Source of the DNA: Lutibacter sp.
GTDB lineage: Bacteria > Bacteroidota > Bacteroidia > Flavobacteriales > Flavobacteriaceae
Length of the DNA: 62,455 nt
Assembly (NCBI RefSeq): GCF_013139515.1
Contig: NZ_WTAR01000085.1
Location: 1-62,455 of the forward strand
Direction of reading: 5' to 3'
Below are positions 45,034 through 54,791 of the stretch, piece by piece. Numbering within the stretch: position 1 is the first letter of the stretch; every line of letters starts with the position of its first letter. The position numbers and the translations under genes are program-made. The notes beneath the pieces are model-generated. The model was given only the letters and a program-made list of their open reading frames with translations. It did not search any database and was not told where the DNA came from.

Positions 45034-46503
45034 ATGAAAAGAATAAACTATTTTACTTTAGGATTTTTAATGTTAATCATCTCTTTAATTAGTTGTTCAA
45101 AAAATAATGAAGTTAATATTCCTCAAAACATAGAAGTTAATGACTTTGTTTGGAAAGGAATGAATTCATGGTACAACTGGCAATCTTCTGTTCCTAATTT
45201 AGCAGATTCAAAAAACAATAACAGTAATGAGTATTTCGATTATTTAGATAATTTTTCAACTCCTGAAAATTTATTTGAAAGTTTATTATTAAATCCAGGT
45301 ACTACAGATAGGTTTTCATGGTTTATTGAAGATTATATTGAGCAAAATAATGCTTTTCAGGGAGTTTCAACTTCTTTTGGTTTTCGTTTAAGAGCAGTAT
45401 CAATAAATGAAAACGACGATATTATTTTTTATGTACGTTATGTTGCTCCTAACTCACCGGCAAGTATTGCTGGCATTAAAAGAGGTGATATTATAAATGC
45501 TTTAGATGGTGTTGTGCTTAATGAAAGTAACTACAATACAACTATTAATAAATTTGATAATCAAACTATTACATTGTCATTTGTTTCAGAAAATGCAGGA
45601 GTTTTAAATTTTGTTGAAGATAAAACCATTACCGCAGTTGAATTAGCTGAAAACCCTGTGCATTACAAATCTGTTTTTGAGGATGTAAATGGTAAAAAAG
45701 TTGGCTATTTGGTATATAATTCTTTTAGATCTTCTTATAATGATGAATTAAATGAGGCGTTTTCTTATTTTCAAGGAGAAGGAATTGAAGAACTGGTTTT
45801 AGATTTAAGATTAAATGGTGGTGGTTCAGTTTTAACTTCTGCTTATTTAGCAAGTATGATTTATAGTGCAGCAGGTACCGATATATTTGCTGAACTAAAA
45901 TTTAATGATAAACACTCTAATCAAAATGGTTATTATAATTTTGAAAATAATTTAGATGTTTTTAATCTAAGTGGAGATAAAATAAATGAAGAAGCCATAA
46001 ATAGGCTAACTAACATCAATCAATTATATGTTTTAACTTCATCAAGTACTGCTTCTGCTAGTGAAATGATTATTAATGGTTTAAAAGCATTTATTCCTGT
46101 TAAAACTATTGGATCAACAACATATGGTAAAAATGTGGGCTCAATAACATTATACGACTCTCCTTCATCAGATTACACAAATGAAGATACAGCAAACGCA
46201 TCTCATTTAAACGCTATGCAACCTATTGTTTTTCAAATATTTAATAAAGTTGAACAAAGCGACTACACTCATGGTTTTCAAGCAGATATTGAGATAATTG
46301 AATGGGATTATTGGAATGAAATTTTACCTTTTGGAGATGAAAATGAAATAGTTTTAAAAGCTGCATTAGACGATATTAGAGGTTTAAGTTCTAAAACTAA
46401 CTTAAAAAGCAATTTTAAAAACACCAAAGCTTTTGATGTTTTACAACTTGAAAATAAATTTGAAAAGGATATGCATATTAATCCTTCATTTTTAAATAAC
46501 TAA
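45034..46503 (+). CDS. S41-family C-terminal processing peptidase, lipoprotein
   Basis: Serine peptidase of 489 residues, anchored as a lipoprotein (lipobox LISC, Cys21). A helical front part (about 30-90) precedes a PDZ domain (about 110-195; the GIKRGDIINALDG loop) and the S41 core (about 210-430): LDLRLNGGGSVLTSA, the catalytic Ser in SSTASASEMI (about 345) and Lys in TYGKNVGS. Bacteroidota carry several such enzymes. It is divergent from the sigma gene. Substrates are unknown. Confidence 0.9.
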   Translation: MKRINYFTLGFLMLIISLISCSKNNEVNIPQNIEVNDFVWKGMNSWYNWQSSVPNLADSKNNNSNEYFDYLDNFSTPENLFESLLLNPGTTDRFSWFIEDYIEQNNAFQGVSTSFGFRLRAVSINENDDIIFYVRYVAPNSPASIAGIKRGDIINALDGVVLNESNYNTTINKFDNQTITLSFVSENAGVLNFVEDKTITAVELAENPVHYKSVFEDVNGKKVGYLVYNSFRSSYNDELNEAFSYFQGEGIEELVLDLRLNGGGSVLTSAYLASMIYSAAGTDIFAELKFNDKHSNQNGYYNFENNLDVFNLSGDKINEEAINRLTNINQLYVLTSSSTASASEMIINGLKAFIPVKTIGSTTYGKNVGSITLYDSPSSDYTNEDTANASHLNAMQPIVFQIFNKVEQSDYTHGFQADIEIIEWDYWNEILPFGDENEIVLKAALDDIRGLSSKTNLKSNFKNTKAFDVLQLENKFEKDMHINPSFLNN

Positions 46504-46778
46504 GTTTTTCTAGCACTGTAATAACTAATACCTGGATAAACAATTTAACGCTACCGCAGGAGTTTTTAGATAAAATTACAAGTAGAGTTAATAGAAAAAT
46601 AATTGGAAAGCAGTTATTACTTTCCGCTAGTTTATTAAATTTAACTAGAGATGAACTTGCCAAGGATTTTGACGAAACAATTCCTTCATACTCAAATCTA
46701 AGTAATATTGAAATTGAAGACGTCTATTTCAAGTGTATTAATTATTTGATTGACAAATTTACGCATACATTTAGCTAA
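46500..46778 (+). pseudogene. Open frame of about 90 codons with no start codon, likely truncated gene
   Basis: From 46500 to the TAA at 46776 a frame reads STVITNTWINNLTLPQEF, then KIIGKQLLLSASLLNLTRDE, and ends YLIDKFTHTFS. The composition looks like protein, not noise, but the frame has no ATG, GTG or usable TTG. It begins in the stop region of the S41 gene. It is either the 3' end of a lost gene or a gene whose start was destroyed. I do not recognise the family. Confidence 0.5.
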
Positions 46779-46792
46779 ATATAAAAGACATC

Positions 46793-47833
46793 ATGAAAGG
46801 AAATATTTTTTCATTACTTCTACTTTTTTTTACAGCATTTTCATTTGCACAAGAACATGTTCCAAGAGAAATATCGACTGTTTCAATTAAAAAATTTAAA
46901 ATTAATAGTACAAGTATTAGGGCTATTGAAGCTTTAACCGATTCAACAGTTTTGTATGCGGGTTCAATTGGAGATATTGGTATTTTAACAGATACAGGTA
47001 AATTTTCAACCGTAAAAAAAGTTAATACAGATACTATTGTTCCGCATTTTAGGTCTTTAGCAAAAACATCAAAGGCTATTTTTGCCTTAAACGTAGGAAA
47101 CCCAGCTCTACTCTATAAAATTCAAAACAATACAATAGGTGTAGTTTATAAAGAAATTCACGAGAAAGTATTTTATGACTCCATGAACTTTTTTGATGAT
47201 TTAAATGGTATTGCAATTGGAGATCCAACCGAAAACTGTTTATCTATAATAATAACAAATAATGGTGGAAACACTTGGAGGAAAATAGCATGTGAAAATT
47301 TACCAAAAATTGAAAATGGAGAAGCTGCATTTGCTGCAAGTAACACCAATACTGCAATTATAGGTGAAAATGCTTGGATTGCAACTGGCGGATTAAAAGC
47401 TAGAGTGTTTCATACGGCTGATATGGGTTTAACTTGGAATGTTTACAATACACCAATAATTCAAGGTAAAAGGACGACTGGAATTTACACAGTTGATTTT
47501 TATAATGAAAATCAAGGAATTATTTGTGGAGGAGATTATACTGATAAGTTTGGAAATTCAGCGAACAAAGCCACAACAACTAATGGTGGTAAAACTTGGA
47601 GAGTAGTTTCTGAAAACTCACCACCTAATTACGTGAGTTGCGTGCAATATGTTCCAAATACAGGTGGTAAAGAGGTTTTTGCAGTTTCTACAAACGGTAT
47701 ATTTTATTCAAAAAATGCCGGCTCAACTTGGAAAATTGTTAGCAATGACGGTTTTTATGCTATAAAATTTGCTTCAAAAAACACAGCTTGGCTTTCAGGA
47801 AGCAATATAATTGCGAAAATGACCATTCACTAA
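46793..47833 (+). CDS. Exported BNR/YCF48-like beta-propeller protein
   Basis: A 346-residue protein with a signal peptide (MKGNIFSLLLLFFTAFSFAQ) and repeated propeller motifs: NNGGNTWRKI, ADMGLTWNVY, NGGKTWRVV and NAGSTWKIV at about 155, 210, 265 and 310, the Asp-box/YCF48 pattern. Bacteroidota homologues are often labelled oxidoreductase without evidence; a scaffold or glycan-binding role is as likely. It precedes a lipoprotein gene by 12 bases. Confidence 0.8.
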   Translation: MKGNIFSLLLLFFTAFSFAQEHVPREISTVSIKKFKINSTSIRAIEALTDSTVLYAGSIGDIGILTDTGKFSTVKKVNTDTIVPHFRSLAKTSKAIFALNVGNPALLYKIQNNTIGVVYKEIHEKVFYDSMNFFDDLNGIAIGDPTENCLSIIITNNGGNTWRKIACENLPKIENGEAAFAASNTNTAIIGENAWIATGGLKARVFHTADMGLTWNVYNTPIIQGKRTTGIYTVDFYNENQGIICGGDYTDKFGNSANKATTTNGGKTWRVVSENSPPNYVSCVQYVPNTGGKEVFAVSTNGIFYSKNAGSTWKIVSNDGFYAIKFASKNTAWLSGSNIIAKMTIH

Positions 47834-47845
47834 AATATAAATTTC

Positions 47846-48403
47846 ATGAAAAATATTATTTTTTTGACACTTACCTTTTTTCTTTTTTTTAGCTGTTCTA
47901 AACAATCAGAATTACATAAAAAATACAACTGTAGTTCTTCTAAAATTTCAAACTCAAAGACAATAAAAGACTTCAATAAAAATTTTAGATTAACTATTTC
48001 AAATGATTGGAAATCAAATTTTTACTTCAACAAATTTCAGTCTGAAATATTTTCAGCAGACACAACAAAACAACTTACAGATTCATTTATTTTAGGAACA
48101 TCATTTAATCAAGGTATTATTAATTTTAATTCAAATTTTCATCAAGAAAAAGATTCAATTTTAACAGTTAATCATTTGGAATTAACAGATTCAGGAGAAC
48201 AATTATTTCTTTCAAAACCATCTTATTGGTATGTTGCAAAAGGGATGAAAAACGGCTACACCTATCATCAATTTAATTCAACCATAAAATTATCTGAAAA
48301 CACCTATTTTGTTGGGTATTCTGAGATTTACGGAGATACTAATATTAATGAACGTATTTGTGAAACTATTTCAATTCTTGAAAAAATAGAATTTTTAGAA
48401 TAA
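47846..48403 (+). CDS. Hypothetical lipoprotein
   Basis: A 185-residue lipoprotein (MKNIIFLTLTFFLFFSCS, Cys17) of unknown family. The mature part is polar and probably beta-rich, without motifs I recognise. It follows the propeller protein closely and probably shares its transcript, but nothing shows a joint function. Confidence 0.75.
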   Translation: MKNIIFLTLTFFLFFSCSKQSELHKKYNCSSSKISNSKTIKDFNKNFRLTISNDWKSNFYFNKFQSEIFSADTTKQLTDSFILGTSFNQGIINFNSNFHQEKDSILTVNHLELTDSGEQLFLSKPSYWYVAKGMKNGYTYHQFNSTIKLSENTYFVGYSEIYGDTNINERICETISILEKIEFLE

Positions 48404-48441
48404 TTTATGATATTTAGATTGTAAAACCTTACTCAAAATCT

Positions 48442-48449
48442 TATTTTTG
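48442..48449 (+). promoter_or_regulatory. -7 box of pepT
   Basis: TATTTTTG matches TAnnTTTG, 17 bases before the ATG at 48467. Confidence 0.45.
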
Positions 48450-48466
48450 AACAAAAATATAACGAA

Positions 48467-49699
48467 ATGCAAAAAATTATAGATCGCTTTGTAAAATATG
48501 TAACTGTAGACACACAGTCAGACCCTAATAATCCAGATTTTCCAAGTACTGAAAAGCAATGGGATTTAGCTAAAATTTTAGTTGAAGAATTAAATGAAAT
48601 TGGCTTAGAAGATGTTACGCTTGATGATAATTGCTACATTATGGCTACACTTCCTTCAAATGTAGATTTTAAAGTGCCAACAATTGGTTTTATTGCGCAT
48701 ATTGATACAAGTCCAGATTACTCAGGAACAAATGTAAAGCCACAATTTCACCCAAATTATAATGGTGAAGATATTCTTTTAAATAAAGAGGAAAACATTG
48801 TATTATCACCAAGTTACTTTGATGATTTGTTACTGTATAAAGGTCAAACATTAATTACAACTGATGGAACTACGCTATTGGGTGCTGATGATAAAGCAGG
48901 AATTACCGAAATAGTTTCGGCAATGGAATATTTAATAAACCATCCTGAAGTTAAACATGGAAAAATTAGAATTGGTTTTACTCCTGATGAAGAAGTTGGT
49001 AAAGGAGCCCACATGTTTGATGTCGAAAAATTTGGAGCAGAATGGGCTTACACCATGGATGGAAGTCAAGTTGGAGAGCTTGAATATGAGAATTTTAATG
49101 CTGCAGGAGCTGAAGTTACCATTAATGGTAGAATTGTACACCCAGGTTATGCAAAAGGAAAAATGGTAAACTCTATGTTAATTGCAAGTGATTTTATTGC
49201 TGCCTTGCCTAAAAATGAAGTTCCAGAAAAAACGGAAGGTTATGAAGGATTTTTTCATTTACACACTATGAATGGCGAAGTTGAGAAGACTGAACTTCAA
49301 TATATTATAAGAGATCACGATATTAATTTATTTGAAGACCGTAAAGTTCAATTTCAAAAAATTGCTGATGATTTAAACAAAAAATTAGGTGGTGATATTA
49401 TTCAGGTTGAAATAAAAGATCAGTATTTTAATATGCGTAAAAAAATTGAACCTGTAATGCATATTGTTGATATTGCCGAAGAAGCAATGAAACAATTAAA
49501 CATTAAGCCGTTAATTAAAGCAATTAGAGGTGGTACAGATGGTTCTCAGCTTTCTTATAAAGGCTTACCTTGCCCAAACATATTTGCTGGCGGACATAAT
49601 TTTCATGGAAGATACGAGTATGTTGCAGCTGAGTCAATTCAATTAGCAACAGACGTAATTATTAAAATTGCTAAAATTACAGCTGAAAGAGCCAAATAA
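48467..49699 (+). CDS. pepT: Peptidase T (tripeptide aminopeptidase)
   Basis: Cytoplasmic M20-family zinc peptidase of 410 residues that removes the N-terminal residue of tripeptides. Recognisable blocks: VTVDTQSDP near the start, the metal ligands in [14 protein letters not shown] (about 75) and [10 protein letters not shown] (about 138), the catalytic Glu in TPDEEVGKG (about 171), and the late His in [12 protein letters not shown] (about 377). Length matches the family. It is followed by a strong terminator. Confidence 0.94.
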   Translation: MQKIIDRFVKYVTVDTQSDPNNPDFPSTEKQWDLAKILVEELNEIGLEDVTLDDNCYIMATLPSNVDFKVPTIGFIAHIDTSPDYSGTNVKPQFHPNYNGEDILLNKEENIVLSPSYFDDLLLYKGQTLITTDGTTLLGADDKAGITEIVSAMEYLINHPEVKHGKIRIGFTPDEEVGKGAHMFDVEKFGAEWAYTMDGSQVGELEYENFNAAGAEVTINGRIVHPGYAKGKMVNSMLIASDFIAALPKNEVPEKTEGYEGFFHLHTMNGEVEKTELQYIIRDHDINLFEDRKVQFQKIADDLNKKLGGDIIQVEIKDQYFNMRKKIEPVMHIVDIAEEAMKQLNIKPLIKAIRGGTDGSQLSYKGLPCPNIFAGGHNFHGRYEYVAAESIQLATDVIIKIAKITAERAK

Positions 49700-49726
49700 A
49701 AGCTTGAAGTACATACTTATTATAAC

Positions 49727-49755
49727 AAAACTCTCTTCAAATGAAGAGAGTTTTT
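49727..49755 (+). terminator. Terminator after pepT
   Basis: CTCTCTTC and GAAGAGAG form an 8-bp stem (extended by flanking A/T pairs) around AAAT, with a T5 run after it. Confidence 0.9.
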
Positions 49756-49801
49756 AATTATTTAACAAATTGTTAAATAATGTAATTTCTAGAAAATATA
49801 T

Positions 49802-49831
49802 TTTGATTGCTCAATTTGTTTTATAAATTTG
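49802..49831 (+). promoter_or_regulatory. lysA promoter
   Basis: TTTG (49802-49805) and TAAATTTG (49824-49831) are separated by 18 bases and fit the Bacteroidota -33/-7 pair. The start codon at 49851 follows after 19 bases. Confidence 0.6.
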
Positions 49832-49850
49832 AGTCTTCAAAAAATAATGA

Positions 49851-51059
49851 ATGAATAATCAACTATTAGTTTCTCTTACAGAAAAATACGGGAGTCCATT
49901 GTACGTGTACGATGCTGAAAAAATTATTTCACAATACAATAGGCTTACTAGTGCGTTTTCTGCAGTTAAAAGTTTAAAATTAAACTATGCTGTGAAGGCA
50001 AATTCCAATGTTAGTATTTTAAAATTATTTAAAAAATTAAATTCTGGGATTGATACTGTATCTTTTCAAGAAGTAAAATTAGGGTTAGAAGCTGGTTTTT
50101 CACCTGAAAATATTATTTTCACTCCAAATGGTGTTTCACTTAAAGAAATTGAACAAGTTGCAAATTTAGGTGTTCAAATTAATATTGATAACTTATCTGT
50201 TTTAGAGCAATTTGGACAGCACTACCCTGCAATTCCTGTTTGTGTCCGTATAAATCCGCATGTGATGGCTGGTGGAAATAGTAAAATTTCTGTAGGTCAT
50301 ATAGATTCAAAATTTGGAATTTCAGTATATCAAGTGCCGCATATTAAACGAGTTGTTGAAAATACAGGAATGCATATAAATGGTATTCATATGCATACCG
50401 GATCTGATATTTTAGATATTGATGCTTTTTTACGCGCAACAGAAATACTTTTTGATACAGCTAATGAATTTAAAAACTTAGATTTTATAGATTTTGGTAG
50501 CGGATTTAAAGTACCGTATAAAGAAGGTGATATTTCAACAAATATTGAAGAATTAGGTGAAAAGCTAACAAAAAGATTCAATTTATTCTGTAAAAATTAC
50601 GGAAAAGAATTAACCTTAATGTTTGAGCCAGGTAAGTTTTTAGTTAGCGAAGCTGGTAATTTTTTAGTAAATGTAAATGTAGTAAAACAAACTACATCAA
50701 CTGTATTTGCTAGTGTTGACTCTGGATTTAATCATTTAATTAGACCAATGATGTATGATTCTTACCATCATATTCATAATGTTTCTAATCCAACTGGAAA
50801 AGAACGTTACTACTCTGTGGTTGGTTATATTTGTGAAACTGATACTTTTGGTTCTAATAGAAGAATTTCTGAAATAAAAGAAGGTGATGTGCTATGTTTT
50901 AACAATGCAGGAGCTTATTGTTTTTCAATGGCTTCAAATTATAACTCGCGTTACAAACCTGCTGAAGTACTGTTTTACAATGGAAATGATTATTTAATTA
51001 GAAAACAAGAAACATTTGACGATTTGTTAAAAAATCAAGTGGTTATAGATTTAGATTAA
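49851..51059 (+). CDS. lysA: Diaminopimelate decarboxylase
   Basis: Last enzyme of lysine synthesis, PLP-dependent, converting meso-diaminopimelate to lysine. The 402-residue protein shows the PLP lysine in YAVKANSN (about 45-52), HMHTGSDI, the Gly-rich DFGSGFKVPY (about 213), EPGKFLV (about 260) and the C-terminal CETDTFGSNR and NAGAYCFSMASNYN. The start at 49851 is preferred over an ATG at 49847 that stops at once. It has its own promoter and terminator and stands beside the threonine operon, another aspartate-family pathway. Confidence 0.95.
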   Translation: MNNQLLVSLTEKYGSPLYVYDAEKIISQYNRLTSAFSAVKSLKLNYAVKANSNVSILKLFKKLNSGIDTVSFQEVKLGLEAGFSPENIIFTPNGVSLKEIEQVANLGVQINIDNLSVLEQFGQHYPAIPVCVRINPHVMAGGNSKISVGHIDSKFGISVYQVPHIKRVVENTGMHINGIHMHTGSDILDIDAFLRATEILFDTANEFKNLDFIDFGSGFKVPYKEGDISTNIEELGEKLTKRFNLFCKNYGKELTLMFEPGKFLVSEAGNFLVNVNVVKQTTSTVFASVDSGFNHLIRPMMYDSYHHIHNVSNPTGKERYYSVVGYICETDTFGSNRRISEIKEGDVLCFNNAGAYCFSMASNYNSRYKPAEVLFYNGNDYLIRKQETFDDLLKNQVVIDLD

Positions 51060-51060
51060 A

Positions 51061-51092
51061 AAAAGCTCCGGGAATTATCTTCGGAGTTTTTT
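51061..51092 (+). terminator. Terminator after lysA
   Basis: CTCCG (51066-51070) pairs with CGGAG (51082-51086), extended by flanking AAAAAG/TTTTTT bases, directly after the stop codon. The T6 run supports termination. Part of the loop could pair as well. Confidence 0.75.
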
Positions 51093-51202
51093 ATTATTTA
51101 TAAAAAGTACATTGAAATTATGTGAATTGTGTAGTTGTATTGCTTAACAAACTAAATATCATTAAAATTTAAGTAAAAGCAGTGTAGTTTTAAAAAAAAA
51201 GT

Positions 51203-51210
51203 TAATTTTG
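51203..51210 (+). promoter_or_regulatory. -7 box of the thr operon leader
   Basis: TAATTTTG fits TAnnTTTG and lies four bases before the GTG of the leader peptide, the same spacing as in the other leaderless genes of this window. No clear -33 box. Confidence 0.5.
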
Positions 51211-51214
51211 CTTT

Positions 51215-51310
51215 GTGCTAATAACAACAACATATCAAATCTTTGAAAACGCAACTACTTTGCGTCAAACTGTTATTGCTACAACTACTACAACAACAAT
51301 TACCCTTTAG
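51215..51310 (+). CDS. Threonine/isoleucine-rich leader peptide of the thr operon (candidate)
   Basis: A 31-codon frame starting at GTG, with 13 Thr and 4 Ile codons. It includes ITTTYQ, ATTLRQTVIA and a block of six consecutive Thr codons followed by Ile and Thr. The TAG stop lies in the loop of a short hairpin ACCC/GGGT (51302-51313) followed by TTATTTCTATT. An earlier stem CGCAA/TTTGCG lies at 51250-51265. Thr and Ile are the end products of the pathway, as in the enterobacterial thrL peptide, so translation of this frame probably attenuates thrA expression. The frame, the composition and the position are seen; the mechanism is inferred. Confidence 0.72.
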   Translation: MLITTTYQIFENATTLRQTVIATTTTTTITL

Positions 51311-51410
51311 GGTTTATTTCTATTCATATCAAAGGTAAATTATTCGTTTTCATAAGAAATGAAACAAGGAATATTAGTAAACATATAAAATTGAAGATAA
51401 AAATCAACAT

Positions 51411-53855
51411 ATGAAAATTTTAAAATTTGGAGGCTCATCAGTTGCTTCCTCAGAAAATATAAATAAAGTCATAAATATTGTTAAAGAAAGTTCATCTAAA
51501 CATAAAATAGCAGTTGTAGTTTCAGCCTTAGGTGGTGTAACAGATTTATTGCTTGAAGCTGGCGATTTGGCTTGTAATAGTGATGCTAATTATAAGAAAA
51601 GTTTAGCAATTATTGAAGAACGCCATTTACAAGTTGCAAGAGAATTAATACCTGTAAATAGCCAAAGTAGTGTTTTAGGAACTATAAAAAGCATGCTAAA
51701 CAAGTTAGAAAGCACTTTAGAAGGTGTATTTTTAATTAATGAACTTTCAGCTAAAACATCTGATAAAATTGTGAGTTTTGGTGAATTATTATCATCTTAC
51801 ATTATTGCTGAAGCAATAAAAAGTAATCAATTAGATGCTATTTTAAAAAACTCGCAAGAACTCGTTGTTACTGATGAAAATTTCTCAAATGCAAGTGTTA
51901 AATTTGAGAAAACCAACTTATTAATTAAATCATTTTTTAAAATAAATACACATAAAGTAGTTATATTACCGGGTTTTGTTGCTTTAACAGAAAAAGGTGA
52001 AGTTTCCACATTAGGAAGAGGCGGTTCTGATTATACAGCTGCAATTATTACCGCAGCAACAAATGCTTCAATTTTAGAAATCTGGACAGATGTTAGTGGA
52101 ATGTACACCGCAAATCCAAAAATAGTTAAACAAGCATTTCCAATAAAAGATATTTCATATCAAGAAGCTATGGAATTATCACATTTTGGCGCAAAAGTCT
52201 TATATCCTCCAACAATTCAACCAGTTTTAGAAAAAGAAATTCCAATTGTTATAAAAAATACTTTTGACGCTAAGGCAGCTGGGACACTAATCACCAAAGT
52301 ATCATCAAATACAAACCCAATTAAAGGAATTAGTCACATAGAAAATATGACATTAATTACTTTAGAAGGTAGCGGAATGGTTGGTATTCCTGGTTTTTCT
52401 AAACGTTTATTTGGAGCGCTTTCACAAGAAAAAATTAATATTTCACTAATTACACAAGCTTCGTCAGAGCATTCAATATGTATTGCTATAAATAATTCAG
52501 ATGCAGAAAAAGCCAAATTAGTGATAGATAGCGAGTTTAGTTATGAAATTGAACAACACAAAGTTAACCCTTTATTAGTTGAAAACAACAATGCAATTGT
52601 TGCACTTGTTGGCGACCATATGAAAAGCCATCAAGGAATTAGTGGAAAAATGTTTAGCACATTGGGTAAAAACAATGTAAACATTAGAGCTATTGCCCAA
52701 GGTGCTTCTGAAAAAAATATTTCAGCAGTAATTGCTCATAAAGACATTAAAAAAGCATTAAATTCTTTACACTCAGAATTTTTTGAAGGGCAAACTAAAC
52801 AATTAAACTTGTTTGTTGTAGGTGTTGGAAATGTAGGAGGTAAGTTGTTAGAGCAGATTAAACAGCAACAACAATATTTAATTGATAATTTAAAAATTCA
52901 AGTTAGAGTAATAGCACTAACAAACTCTAAAAAAATGTTATTTAATGAAGATGGTATCGATTTAAAGAATTGGAAAACACCTTTACATAATGCAGAAAGT
53001 TTAGATATGAACTTATTTCATGAAAAAGTTACTGAGTTAAATTACAGAAATAGCATTTTTGTTGATAACACTGCGAATGAAAGTATCTCAAATTTATATG
53101 CTGATTATTTGAAAAAAAGTGTTGCAGTGGTAACTTGTAATAAAATTGCTTGTTCTTCAAACTATTCAAATTATTTAAACTTAAAAAAATTAGCAAGAGA
53201 ATACAATGCTCCGTTTTTATTTGAAACAAATGTTGGTGCTGGTTTACCAATAATTGATACGCTTAAAAATTTAATTGCTTCAGGAGATAAGGTAACTAAA
53301 ATACAGGCAGTTCTATCAGGTAGTCTAAACTTTATATTTAATAATTTTAATACTGACACTTCTTTTTATGAGGTAGTTGAACAAGCGGGAGTTGAAGGTT
53401 TTACAGAACCTGATCCAAGAATTGATTTAAGCGGTGTTGATGTTATGCGAAAAATCTTAATTTTAGCACGTGAAAGCGGAACAAAACTGGAATTAAATAA
53501 TATTGAAAATGATTCATTTTTACCAAAATTAAGCTTAGATGCTGATTCTGTGACCGATTTTATGGAAACTTTAAAAAGTGAATCAACTCATTTTAATAAA
53601 ATTCAAGAAAATGCTGAGAAAAATAATTGCAGATTAAAGTATGTTGCTGAATTTGACAATGGTATTGCAAAAGTTGGTTTGAAAGAAATTCCTTCTGATC
53701 ATCCATTTTATAATTTAGATGGAAGCGATAATATTGTACTTTTCTTTACTGAAAGATATAGTCAACAACCTTTAATAATAAAAGGTGCAGGAGCCGGAGC
53801 AGATGTTACAGCCTCTGGATTATTTGCAGATATTATTAGAATGGGAAATAATTAA
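51411..53855 (+). CDS. thrA: Bifunctional aspartate kinase / homoserine dehydrogenase
   Basis: An 814-residue fusion catalysing the first and third steps from aspartate to homoserine. Aspartokinase domain (about 1-300) with KFGGSSVA and the GRGGSDYTA nucleotide motif; two ACT regulatory segments (about 315-455) that bind threonine; homoserine dehydrogenase (about 462-814) with VVGVGNVGGKL, the catalytic segment around GSLNFIFNNF and GFTEPDPRIDLSGVDVMRKI. ATG at 51411 follows 100 bases of leader after the leader peptide. thrB and thrC follow immediately. The hairpin CATAAGAAATG just upstream (51350-51363) could affect initiation. Confidence 0.95.
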   Translation: MKILKFGGSSVASSENINKVINIVKESSSKHKIAVVVSALGGVTDLLLEAGDLACNSDANYKKSLAIIEERHLQVARELIPVNSQSSVLGTIKSMLNKLESTLEGVFLINELSAKTSDKIVSFGELLSSYIIAEAIKSNQLDAILKNSQELVVTDENFSNASVKFEKTNLLIKSFFKINTHKVVILPGFVALTEKGEVSTLGRGGSDYTAAIITAATNASILEIWTDVSGMYTANPKIVKQAFPIKDISYQEAMELSHFGAKVLYPPTIQPVLEKEIPIVIKNTFDAKAAGTLITKVSSNTNPIKGISHIENMTLITLEGSGMVGIPGFSKRLFGALSQEKINISLITQASSEHSICIAINNSDAEKAKLVIDSEFSYEIEQHKVNPLLVENNNAIVALVGDHMKSHQGISGKMFSTLGKNNVNIRAIAQGASEKNISAVIAHKDIKKALNSLHSEFFEGQTKQLNLFVVGVGNVGGKLLEQIKQQQQYLIDNLKIQVRVIALTNSKKMLFNEDGIDLKNWKTPLHNAESLDMNLFHEKVTELNYRNSIFVDNTANESISNLYADYLKKSVAVVTCNKIACSSNYSNYLNLKKLAREYNAPFLFETNVGAGLPIIDTLKNLIASGDKVTKIQAVLSGSLNFIFNNFNTDTSFYEVVEQAGVEGFTEPDPRIDLSGVDVMRKILILARESGTKLELNNIENDSFLPKLSLDADSVTDFMETLKSESTHFNKIQENAEKNNCRLKYVAEFDNGIAKVGLKEIPSDHPFYNLDGSDNIVLFFTERYSQQPLIIKGAGAGADVTASGLFADIIRMGNN

Positions 53856-53859
53856 TAGT

Positions 53860-54789
53860 ATGAACGAATTAAAAATATTTGCACCTGCAACAATAGCAAA
53901 TGTCTCTTGCGGTTTTGATGTGCTTGGTTTAGCATTAGACACTGTTGGTGATGAAATGACTATACGTAAAGTTTCTCAAAAAGGAATTAAAATTACTAAA
54001 ATCACAGGTCAAGATTTACCTTTAGAAACGCAGAAGAACGTTGCCGGTGTTGCTGCCTTAGCTTTATTAGCAGAAATAGAGTGTGACTTTGGCTTTGAAA
54101 TTGAAATGAACAAGCGTATTAAGCCAGGAAGTGGTATTGGTAGTAGTGCAGCAAGTTCTGCCGGAGCAGTTTGGGCAATTAATGAATTATTAGGTAAACC
54201 ATTTAATTTGACTGATTTGGTGCGATTTTCTATGGAAGGTGAGCGCCTAGCTACTGGCGTTTCTCACGCAGACAATGTGGCTCCTGCCCTTTTTGGTGGA
54301 TTTACACTCGTTAGAAGTTCTGAACCTCTAGATATTGTTGGAATTCACACGCCAAAAGAATTATATGCTACAGTAATTCATCCTCAAATAGAAGTTAAAA
54401 CTTCTGACGCAAGAAATATATTAAAAACTACAGTTCAGCTTAAAGATGCTATTAAACAGTGGGGAAATATAGGTGGATTAATAAGTGGTTTATACACAGA
54501 AAATTATGAATTAATTGGCCGTTCTTTGGAAGATCACATTATTGAACCAATACGCTCCATTTTAATACCTGCGTTTGATGAAGTTAAATCAGAATCTTTA
54601 AAAGCAGGTGCTTTAGGTTGTGGAATATCAGGATCAGGGCCTTCAATATTTACCTTAAGTAAAGGTGAGTCAGCAGCTTTAAAAGTTGCTGAAGCAATGA
54701 AAAGTGTATATGAAAAGGTTGGAATTGATTATGACATTCACGTTTCCAAAATAAATAAACAAGGAATTAAAATTTTAGAAAGTAATTAA
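53860..54789 (+). CDS. thrB: Homoserine kinase
   Basis: GHMP-family kinase of 309 residues that phosphorylates homoserine for threonine synthesis. The ATP loop is PGSGIGSSAASSAGAVWA (about 87-104), and the N-terminal ATIANVSCGFDVLG matches the family. I start at ATG 53860 (MNELKIFAP), four bases after the thrA stop; the longer frame from 53785 overlaps thrA heavily. C-terminal ALGCGISGSGPSIF is conserved. Confidence 0.94.
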   Translation: MNELKIFAPATIANVSCGFDVLGLALDTVGDEMTIRKVSQKGIKITKITGQDLPLETQKNVAGVAALALLAEIECDFGFEIEMNKRIKPGSGIGSSAASSAGAVWAINELLGKPFNLTDLVRFSMEGERLATGVSHADNVAPALFGGFTLVRSSEPLDIVGIHTPKELYATVIHPQIEVKTSDARNILKTTVQLKDAIKQWGNIGGLISGLYTENYELIGRSLEDHIIEPIRSILIPAFDEVKSESLKAGALGCGISGSGPSIFTLSKGESAALKVAEAMKSVYEKVGIDYDIHVSKINKQGIKILESN

Positions 54790-54791
54790 TT

